This document shows positions 56,726-64,000 of a stretch of DNA of 64,000 nucleotides, in pieces (positions within the stretch are counted from its first letter, which is position 1; the number at the start of each line of letters is the position of its first letter). The translations under genes and the position numbers were made by a program. The notes beneath the pieces were generated by a model. It did not search any database. It saw nothing but the letters and a program-made list of their open reading frames with translations, and was not told the origin of the DNA. The stretch is from Sweltsa coloradensis. Lineage: Eukaryota; Arthropoda; Insecta; Plecoptera; Chloroperlidae. The stretch covers positions 1 through 64,000 of the forward strand of contig JAMZAV010002009.1 in NCBI GenBank assembly GCA_024449915.1. The letters run 5' to 3'.

Positions 56726-56911
56726 GGGACAGTAAATCAAAGCGACCAAGCCAACCCTGTAGGCCCCTACGCAATCGACGAGTCTACTTGTCATTTATTT
56801 GTCATTCTTATGCTAGACTCAGGCTTAAAGTTATTAGAGTAGATTGTTGCAGCACCACATTTTGTTATGTTTTACGCTTCTTGCTATAGGCTACCTAATT
56901 TTAAATTTTAG

Positions 56912-57032
56912 CCAAACAAGATGTCCGACTACCTTGGCCAGAAGATAGGCCAGGAAAATATCTCCACTTTGTTTTGTACAAAGAAAACATGGATACTATG
57001 GAAGCAGTGAATTACATCGCAAGCAGATTCAA
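56912..57032 (+). CDS. PUS7: PUS7-like exon 3
   Basis: 121 bp between acceptor TTTTAG and donor GTGAGT. Encodes KQDVRLPWPEDRPGKYLHFV.. LYKENMDTMEAVNYIASRFK. The HFVLYKEN.DTM.A segment is a family hallmark (human PUS7 reads HFVLYKENKDTMDAI) just before the catalytic region. It starts with two bases of a split codon (completed by the G of exon 2) and ends with AA, completed by G of exon 4. Confidence 0.92.
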
Positions 57033-57928
57033 GTGAGTATCAAAATAAGCTAAACGTGCATTGGCCTTGTAGGCCTAATGTAGACTTTATCCTACGTTTT
57101 GTTGTATCTAGTCCAATTAGGGTTACCAACTTGACCGGAATGAAGCTAAACATGCATTGACCTTGTAGGCCTTGTAGACTTGGTATTCTCTACATTTTGG
57201 TTGTGTCTAGTATTGCAATTTGGATTTCAAACACCGGAATTCCCTTTCTGGATATGATCTCTTACAACAGGGGATTGGGGGGCATTATTTATTTTCCTTC
57301 AACTTTTGATTTCACTCTACCCTGAACTTCCTATTTGTAGGCCTACTTTTGGAACCCGGAATCAACTTAGAGAAATGAGTGCCTAGTAGTGATGAGACTG
57401 ACCTTAAATATAGAGTAGGCCTACCATTAACGTGAAAATTTGTAGTCTCTAGTGCAAATATTTTCTGATTGAAACGTACGTAGACCCTATATCTTTGACC
57501 CCCTGGAAGTTAAAAATTTGGAGGTCAATATGATCCGTAAAGTAGGCCTATATGAGCAATTCACTGGATGCATGTTCTAAGAGATTTTTTGAATGTACAT
57601 TTACAAATTACAGTTACCTAGGGATAATATACATAATAATAATAATATATACATATATAATACTATTATATGGGTTTCGATGGGGAAGATCGACTATAGA
57701 CCCGATATTTGTACTTTGACAAGCTATGGAGAAAAGTTGGGAGATGGGTAGAAAAATGAGTATGGTCTTCCTAGACATTGAAAAGGCGTATGATAGTGTG
57801 CCAAGGAATGTAGTGTGGGAAAGCTTGGAAAGAAAAGGAGTTGACAAAGGACTGATAGACAGGGTTAGAAGTATGTAGGAGGCCTACAGTACATAGTATG
57901 TGAAAGCTGTGTAAAAACACAGTTTGGG

Positions 57929-58282
57929 ATGTCAGGGTGGTTCCAAATAACAAAAGGGCTGAGGCAGGGAAGTGTGCTGTCACCACTGCTATTTATAATA
58001 GTGATGGATGACATACACAACAAGGTAAAGATGGAGGAAACGGAGGAGGTAGAGGTTATGCTGTTTGCCGATGATTTCGTGGCGTGGCCAGAGTATGAGG
58101 AGGTACTCCAGAGATACACAACCTCTGGAAGAGACATTGAAGGCCGGCATGAAGATAAGCGTGAGCAAGAGCAAGGTTGTTACCATGCCAGGAGAAGGAG
58201 ACGTAAGGAACTATCATGCAGAGATCAAGATTGGAGAAGAAACCCTGGAAGTGGTGGAGAGTTTTGGATACCTAGGAAGTGA
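57929..58282 (+). pseudogene. LINE-C RT, motifs B and C
   Basis: 117 codons: MSGWFQITKGLRQGSVLSPL then LLFIIVMDDIHNKV and MLFADDFVAWPEYE with the catalytic ADD. After the ADD the homologous frame changes (58065-58625). Confidence 0.75.
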
Positions 58283-58882
58283 AATAATGGCAAGCGGGAA
58301 GATGAAAAAGGAAATTACCAACAGAATACAAAAGGCCAATAACTTTTACCAGTGTGTAAAAGGCCTGGCGTGGGATAGGGAAATAACCCATACAGTGCAA
58401 GATGACACTATACAAGACCTACTTCATACCGATCCTCACATATGCGGCAGAACCACAGAAAGCTGGATTATTGGTGATAGAGAAGAAAGACAAATACAGG
58501 CGGCGGAGATGAGATTCCTGAGGAGCACAGTGGGCAAGACAAGAAGAGATAGCATTAGAAATATGAACATCAGAGAGATGCTTGGGGAGGAGAAGTTAGC
58601 GGCAGGATGGGAAGGACACGGCTGAGATGGTTTGGGCATATGAAACTAATGATGGAAGAGAGGATGCCCAGGAGAATGTATGAGAAAAGGATTGAAGGAG
58701 GAAGAAGAAGGGTGAGACCAAGGAAGAGATGGAAGGAGACCATAGCAAGAGACCTACATAATAGAAGAGAGAGCTGGGAGGATGTTGCAGAGACACAATT
58801 GTGGGAGGATAGAAAGAAGTGGAAGAATTTGGTTGCGAAACCCAAGCTGACGCTGCCAGAAGTAGGAAACGGCAATGGTTAA
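58065..58882 (+). pseudogene. LINE-C RT thumb and C-terminal domain
   Basis: Two frames, 58065-58625 and 58607-58882. Contains GMKISVSKSKVV (motif D), FGYLGSEIMASGKMKKEI, then the WFGHM / RPRKRW basic region and PKLTLPEVGNGNG end. The junction of frames at 58607-58625 is a single-base change. Confidence 0.7.
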
Positions 58883-59827
58883 TGATGATGATGATGATGA
58901 TGATGAATTACCTACTATGCAAAATTCATCCAACACGATTTTGTTTTATTTTGTACGTTAGTGCATCTTCCAAGGCAATTACCTTCACAAAGTAGCAACA
59001 AACAGTCTTAACAGCAAACAAGTAGGTAAGCTTACAAGGAAAACTTCAATTCTAGAAGATAAACAATGCTTTTGGAATCCTCGTACTATTAATATGTAGG
59101 CCTCCGCCTAGACGTAATTTGACATTTTTACAAATTCCGGACAATGTGCCGTCCGGAACAAAGCAATTCCTCCATCCGGACAAACACATTGAAATCCGGG
59201 TTGTCCGTAGAAATTCCGGACAGTAGGCAACCCTAGAAGTCCAATATGAAAAAAATGACTCCCAATAATAATTGATTGGAACTAAATTGATGAATTTGGA
59301 ATCAAATCTAGAACTGTTCTACTACTCAAGATGCAGTAAACATGAAAGGTTACATATCGGCCTCTTTACCCTGTTTTGCAGACGAAGTTGATCTTGAGAA
59401 AAGAGGAAGCTATAAACCGACGGTGAACTACGGTATTATAAAGACCATTAGGCCCTACGACTTAAAAACAATAAGTTTAGGCCTAGGGCTTATGATACAA
59501 TTTCAATTCCTAGATTTTTTTAAACTTTCAGAAAAAAATATTTATACTAGGGCCTACCTTGTACTAAGTGGTTTAACCAATGAGATAGTAATATGTGTAG
59601 GCCTATTGCGATGGTCCATTCGTATTTAAAAAAAAACACTTGTGTAGGCCTAGTAGTAGTTGATATAGGGCCTAGGTTGTATTTGAGAAGTTTTGTTTTA
59701 AACATTAATTTTAATTTCAATGTAGTACTATTATAAATATTCGATTGAGAGTTATTCTGTATCATAAGGCAACAGTGTCAGCTGGAGAGAGACCAATACA
59801 GGTTTATTATAAGTATTATTACCTACC

Positions 59828-59986
59828 TACTAGGAAAACGCTTAAGTTCCGCCGCATTGATGGATCACATAGGCCTATGCCGTTTGCCCGGTAGCGTGCG
59901 AACAAACAGACAGAAAAACAAAAAAACATTGGAGCTAAATTTTTTGAGGGGTCAGTGAAATTGAAGTCTTTGCTTCGCTCATCCAA
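59828..59986 (+). repeat. Repeat family A, minimal copy
   Basis: 159 bp: AGGAAAACGCTTAAGTTCCGCCGC joined directly to GCCGTTTGCCCGGTAG..AACAGACAG and GTCAGTGAAATTGAAGTCTTTGCTTCGCTCATCCAA. No internal units. It shows the head and tail of the family without the middle. Confidence 0.7.
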
Positions 59987-60901
59987 CTATAGGTAGGGCA
60001 TTAGAAAGTAAATTTAAGGGAATATTGGTATTGAAGAAGGGCACACAAGTCTTGACCACAAGAAAAGAGGTCATAGCAGCCGGAATAGCCCTTATGGGAG
60101 TAGGGCCTACAGACAGCTACAGGCAGGTGTATTCTGAACCTCCTTGCTCATTGACAGCCTAACGTACCAAGGGGATTCAACCAGATAAATGGGATTTTAT
60201 TTTTATCTGGATATGTGTGGTGCCAAAGGGATTCAACAGGATTAAACAGGATTTTATTTTTAACTTGATATCAGTCAAACGTCATTACAACGAACACCAA
60301 GGGACCTCGCATTTTTACTTAAGATGATCATTTCGTTAAAATGATCAGTCACCTTTTAAAAAAAATAATCAATCCTCGGTCTCTTTTTTATTCAAAAAGT
60401 TCACTGTGAGACCTACGACAAGCGTACGACGAGAGATACGGAGCGTGAAGCTTCGCCCCTGGAGTGGAGGCAGCTTGCATTGCATGCAAATATTGCAGTG
60501 AAAAACTCTCGTCACACGTGTTTTTGTGCAGCCTAAGTTGGCTTCTGATGTATCGTGCGGGAGTAACATCAAGTCCACTGCGAGACCTACAACACGCATA
60601 TGATGCGAGATACGGAGCGCGAAGCTTCGCCCCCGAAGTGAAGGAATTTTATTTTAAACTGATTGTAACTGATAGTGACGGGTACTAGAACCAAGGAGAT
60701 TCAACAGGATTAAACTGGATTTTAGCCCACCTAGGCCCTAGGTCCCTAGCAAGTATACAATATTTAGTTGGCCAGTGACACATTACTTGATTTGTCGCGG
60801 GCTACACATGCACATTACCAGCCTACTCAACTTACCATCTGCATATTTAACTACTAACCAGTATATCTTACTTACTATTCACTGTAATTTTTGTTCTACA
60901 G
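59987..60901. other. Intron 3 remainder with short direct repeats
   Basis: GATTCAACAGGATTAAAC.. occurs at about 60236 and 60697, with a diverged GATTCAACCAGATAAATGG at 60173. A ~70-bp block (GAGACCTAC..GAGATACGGAGCG.GAAGCTTCGCCCC) is present at 60408 and 60580. CATTACAACGAACACCAAGGGACC near 60284 resembles a pogo-type end. Probably a decayed DNA transposon. Confidence 0.5.
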
Positions 60902-61108
60902 GATGAATCCGAGCATGGTGACTTACGCAGGAACGAAAGACAAACGAGCTATGACTAGCCAGCTGGTAGCAATGTACAAAGTGGAACCATCACGATTAAA
61001 AGAGAAGTGTATTAAACAGAAGAGAATCACCTTAGGCAACTTTGAATTCAAACCCGAGCCGTTGAAGTTGGGCAGCCTCCAAGGCAATCGCTTCAGAATA
61101 ACGCTTAG
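60902..61108 (+). CDS. PUS7: PUS7-like exon 4 (catalytic motif)
   Basis: 207 bp, acceptor TTCTACAG, donor GTAAAA. Encodes MNPSMVTYAGTKDKRAMTSQ, then LVAMYKVEPSRLKEKCIKQK and ITLGNFEFKPEPLKLGSLQGNRFRITLR. GTKDKRA holds the TruD-family catalytic aspartate; LGNF..P.PL.LG.LQGN.F is a second conserved block. It isomerises uridine to pseudouridine in tRNA and mRNA. Phase 1-204-2 fits both neighbours. Confidence 0.95.
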
Positions 61109-61866
61109 GTAAAACTTATTTTCAAAACGTTCACAGAAACGTTCTACGTTATTTAGTGAAATATTAATAGGCCTAGGGCCCTAGATATTTAAAAACAAAA
61201 CAATTTGCAGGCAACTAAAATACCTATAAAATCAGAATTACTAGTAGCCCAGTAAAGGCTCGATCTGAAATTATTAGGCCTAGGTAAATAGATTCAGATT
61301 CAGAAAAATGTTTATTCTCAATAAAATTAGATAGGCAGGCCTAGGCTACATAGAACAAACACAATAGAAGAGAATAATCGAGAGAAGCTCACATAAGCAC
61401 AGTGCTCGTGTGTGGCCAGTTACAAGACATGTTAAATTCATAATAATTACAAGATGTCAGCAAAGTTATAGTTTAAATTAATAGTAGGCCTATGTACAAT
61501 ATGAAAAAATATATAGGCCTGGCCTATGCAAGGAAGCAATTTATATGGTAAAAATTCTTAACTTAACATTGAATTGTTTTTTACCTGGATCCAGGTACCT
61601 AATGCTAGAGACTTAAAACTAAACTAAACTAAAGGAATAGACAAAGGAATTATTATAAAAAAATAAAAAATAAATCTATCCTTGAGACTAAGACAAGTAA
61701 TAGGCTAGAACTGATTGGGCATTATGATTGTTGTTTAAACCTTTTTCAAAGAGCCATTTCTTCACGTTATTTTTAAAAGAATGTCACATGCCTAGCTAAG
61801 GCCTAGGCCTGCGTCAGGTATCATATTCATATTATGCAATTTAAATTTAATAATGTTTTTCTTCAG
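61109..61866 (+). other. PUS7-like intron 4
   Basis: 758 bp, GTAAAA..TTCTTCAG. Holds several TAGGCCTA repeats and a 61310-61420 segment with AATAAAATTAGATAGGC wording that could be an old retroposon tail; nothing firm. Confidence 0.6.
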
Positions 61867-62023
61867 GAATGTGACTGGAACTGATGAACAAATCGAACAA
61901 TCAATGACGAGTTTAAAAGAAAATGGTTTTATAAACTACTATGGCCTGCAGAGATTTGGTAACAACTCTGAAATTCCTACCTATGATATCGGCCGAGAGT
62001 TGCTACTTGGTAACTGGAAGAAA
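61867..62023 (+). CDS. PUS7: PUS7-like exon 5 (TruD motif)
   Basis: 157 bp, acceptor TTCTTCAG, donor GTAGGT. Encodes [20 protein letters not shown] then [30 protein letters not shown]. GFINYYGxQRFG is the signature motif of TruD/PUS7 enzymes (human GFINYYGMQRFG) and lies in the substrate-binding cleft. Ends in phase 0. Confidence 0.95.
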
Positions 62024-62469
62024 GTAGGTGCTCAATGTTATTACTTTTACTACCGGGTACCAGTAATCTTATTCTAGACGTAGCCCCACTAACATACTTC
62101 AGTACCGTAGCAGTAAGTTTATTTAGCAAATAAGCTATTTTTCACTGATACATTGTAAAATAATTCTAGGAACACCACTAGTAGGCCTACTTATTATACC
62201 GGCACAGTCTACGTAAGCATTACCAACATGCATCATGCATGCACAGTAGGCCTACCTACCAAGATTAAGTCTAATTATATAACAATGAAAACATTACAAT
62301 TTAATAACTATGAAGTTGTCTACATATAAAATAGGTGACGAACAAATTAAACTTTAAAATTGCTATTCTATTGATTGTCCCAGAATCCCTGGCTTTGAGG
62401 GATTTATGGGAGACCGGCCGTGCCAGTCAGGCTTGATACCGGGCTCTTATGATCTTGGCTTGTTTATAG
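62024..62469 (+). other. PUS7-like intron 5 with a copied exon fragment
   Basis: 446 bp, GTAGGT..TTTATAG. At 62408-62432 it carries 25 bases identical to 62543-62567 of exon 6 (starting GGGAGACCGGCCGTG). Confidence 0.7.
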
Positions 62470-62629
62470 GTGGTTGAACTAATCCTGAAACCTCGCCGCA
62501 ACGATAGCAACTTGGAGGTAAACCACGCCCGCCAGGTTTGGTGGGAGACCGGCCGTGCCAGTCAGGCATTCAACATCATGAATCGACAAGACTACTCAAT
62601 AGAAGGTAGGCTCATTGGCCACTTGAATG
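62470..62629 (+). CDS. PUS7: PUS7-like exon 6 (gene continues off window)
   Basis: 160 bp from acceptor TTTATAG. Encodes VVELILKPRRNDSNLEVNHA then RQVWWETGRASQAFNIMNRQ and DYSIEGRLIGHLNG. LILKPR and the later EGxL..L match the family (human DLILKPR, VEGQLLRGL). The donor is taken as AATG|GTGTAA at 62630; an alternative GTAGGC at 62605 would cut into conserved sequence. The rest of the TruD domain must lie to the right of the window. Confidence 0.88.
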
Positions 62630-62679
62630 GTGTAATTAGCATCGGGGATGCACAATGATGAAATACAAATTATCAATAA

Positions 62680-62765
62680 TCGTAAAGTTGACTGCATTCG
62701 TCATCATTATTCATCACCGTTTTCTAATTCTAGCAGGGTCAGCTTTGGTTTTGCAACCAAATTTT
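62680..62765 (-). mobile_element. LINE-C 3' end fragment, antisense
   Basis: On the minus strand AATTTGGTTGCAAAACCAAAG and CTGACCCTGCTAGAATTAG match the LINE-C C-terminus (AATTTGGTTGCGAAACCCAAG.. at 58832-58865) and end in ATGATGAC triplets. A very short 5'-truncated copy in the PUS7 intron. Confidence 0.65.
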
Positions 62766-63122
62766 CCTTTCATTCTATCCTCCCAAAAAACAGTGAATCC
62801 TCTATTCATCAAGCCCACCAGGGTGCTGAAAGTGCAGTGCTAAATCGTGTGACAGTGTACCTGCAACTGTTTTGAGTCGAGTATAGTTCTCAGGCCACCC
62901 AGAAGAGTGTCATCGTCGCTTTTTGCGTGAAGTCTATGACTTATTGACTTATCGTCAACTTATCGATAAGTCGTGAAATATAGGTCGATACAATGGTGGT
63001 TTACTTCAAAAGATTGATAAAACACAAGTTTTAGAAACGCACGTAAAAGTCACATGGCGAGCACAATTTCAATTGAAAGTAAAACAGAGTTTCTAGGCAT
63101 CCACATAATATTTAGTTTAAAA
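62766..63122. other. Intron 6, nothing firm
   Basis: Contains a local TTATCGATAAGTC / GACTTATCG inverted pair at 62938-62972. No gene. Confidence 0.4.
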
Positions 63123-63235
63123 TAGGGATTGGCCGATTCATAAAATTTGCCGATCCGATTCCGATTACTGGAAAAACCTATCCGATTACCGATTCTTCAA
63201 CCGATTGCGCGACAGTCATTGTGCTACACAACATC
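63123..63235. mobile_element. hAT-like end, CCGATT-rich
   Basis: TAGGGATTGGCCGATTC followed by about seven further CCGATT/CCGATC words within 90 bp, the style of the hAT subterminal arrays elsewhere in this window. The other end is not found. Confidence 0.45.
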
Positions 63236-64000
63236 TTGCAAACCTCGACGTCTGGCACCTGACCGTAAGAAGATTGTATCGCCGTCCGGCCTATTACTGT
63301 TTCAAATTTAAAAATACGCGCGCTGGTCTAGCTCTAGCACAAGAAACTTTTTGTAGAAAACTAACTTATCAAACAAATTAAACAAAACACAGACACAAAA
63401 CAATGACATTCCCCCGACACCAACATAGATGTTTTAATCTCACCAAGACAAAAACACCCATTGCTTACCAGGACCCCCCCTTGTCCTTCGGAGGTGTGGG
63501 CGCGGCTGGGCTGCGGCGTCCTCTCTCTCGGTTGGTAGGCAGGCGCACTAAGCTAGGTCCAGGTTCCCCGGAGTCTTAGTAATTTAATATTTAAAGCTTG
63601 CTGATGGCTTGTCATGATTTGTGGAACACAATAGGTTAAGAAAGGAAGTGGGTCCCCCTCATACAACTTAGACTGATTGAGATTCAGGTTGCAAGTTTAC
63701 TTGTGAGAAAACAAACATGTTTCATATAAAAGAGCGAGTGAATTTAGCTTGGATCCAAGAAATAGAATTAAAAACCTCCCCTTATGACAATGGTGATACA
63801 GGTGTTACATAAAAATTTGCATAATAAATAAAAATAATGGTTGCTTTTGTACTCAACACTTATCCATAGTCCGGTCGTTGGTATTTACGGAGATTGTACG
63901 AAGCGTAGCTCTGAAGAAAGGGACGGGGCGCGATGGCTTCAAGCGGGTGCTTGAGTGATGGCCTCGCGCGGGCAAGGGCGGACCAAGCGTCCGATCGGCG
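63236..64000. other. Right edge, no gene recognised
   Basis: Two GC-rich patches (63470-63570 and 63890-64000) among AT-rich DNA. Neither matches a known RNA or protein that I can recognise; presumably still intron 6 of the PUS7-like gene. Confidence 0.4.

Larger units (their letters stand above)
33180..56911 (+). other. PUS7-like intron 2 (23.7 kb, TE nest)
   Basis: Bounded by GTAAGT (33180) and a pyrimidine-poor but usable acceptor TTTTAG (56906-56911). Joining exon 2 (ends G) to exon 3 (starts CC) keeps the frame. Nearly all of it is nested transposable elements. The LINE-B copies and the gypsy element lie antisense to the gene. Confidence 0.75.
57640..58906 (+). mobile_element. LINE-C, 5'-truncated, ends in (GAT)n
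   Basis: RT pieces: VFLDIEKAYDSVPRNVVW (motif A), TKGLRQGSVLSPLLFIIVMDDI (motif B), VMLFADDFVAW (motif C), then VESFGYLGSEI, AAEMRFLRSTVGKTRRDSI, RLRWFGHMKLMMEERMPRRM and RRVRPRKRWKETIARDL with a C-terminus PKLTLPEVGNGNG followed by a GAT triplet tail (58880-58906). Same superfamily as LINE-A. Spread over four frames, so dead. Confidence 0.8.
57118..59235. mobile_element. hAT element (TTCCGGAC-rich) in PUS7 intron 3, split by LINE-C
   Basis: Ends TAGGGTTACCAAC and GTAGGCAACCCTA; target duplication AGTCCAAT at 57110-57117 and 59238-59245, with two extra bases (GA) at the right. The right end carries the TTCCGGAC motifs seen at 34349-35065. LINE-C (about 57640-58906) lies inside it, so the hAT element inserted first. 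Confidence 0.8.

Noticed and set aside
63890..64000. GC-rich right edge as rRNA spacer or tRNA
   Set aside because: No conserved rRNA or tRNA sequence could be recognised; GC content alone is not evidence.

Overview
This window is animal nuclear DNA. It is AT-rich, has GT-AG introns and no operons, and is filled with non-LTR, LTR and DNA transposons. The TE mix (restriction-like-endonuclease LINEs, hAT elements with text-like subterminal repeats, a pogo/Tigger element, hammerhead-ribozyme elements) and the very frequent palindrome TAGGCCTA suggest a marine invertebrate, perhaps a deuterostome such as an echinoderm. That placement is inference and not firm.

One cellular protein gene is recognisable: a PUS7-like (TruD family) tRNA/mRNA pseudouridine synthase on the + strand. 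Exon 1 (5'UTR) ends at 32346. Exon 2 (32448-33179) starts with an RGG-rich N-terminus and runs into the conserved region. Exon 3 is 56912-57032, exon 4 60902-61108 (carrying the catalytic GTKDKRA motif), exon 5 61867-62023 and exon 6 62470-62629. The gene continues past the right edge. All intron phases agree. Intron 2 is 23.7 kb and is a nest of transposons. A tRNA-Thr(TGT)-like sequence (53008-53079) lies in that intron.

Layout: 1-296 tail of LINE-A; 1844-2481 long palindrome; 2827-6797 broken RLE-type LINE; 7450-8760 LINE remnant split by a hammerhead-bearing element with a 14-bp target duplication; 10754-12402 hAT element; 13338-14512 second hammerhead element beside a LINE 3' fragment; 15844-19544 further hAT-like elements; about 18.3-24.85 kb sequence full of homopolymer-length irregularities, ending inside LINE-A (to 25.56 kb); 25.87-26.68 kb array of a GGTAACANAGGTGAG motif; 27.35-30.18 kb several copies of one repeat family with ~160-bp internal units; 30.25-31.45 kb three short TIR elements; 32.16 kb onward the PUS7-like gene. 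Inside intron 2, LINE-B copy 2 (33.2-40.15 kb) is split by a 5.05-kb hAT-like element that itself holds two more hAT elements and a third hammerhead element. LINE-B copy 1 (40.44-51.35 kb) is split by a Ty3/gypsy element with identical LTRs, and that element is split by a pogo/Tigger transposon. Intron 3 holds another hAT element with LINE-C inside it.

Most notable: (1) a repeated dimeric, B-box-containing element carrying a type I hammerhead ribozyme, one copy of which is a foldback whose end reads directly into another unit's start; (2) comparison of repeat copies indicates GGCCTA micro-insertions next to TA, the apparent source of the abundant TAGGCCTA palindrome; (3) homopolymer-indel patches that damage a conserved host exon and nearby LINEs alike, pointing to consensus error or very recent decay; (4) several TE families, each studded with its own 12-15 bp motif in both orientations.
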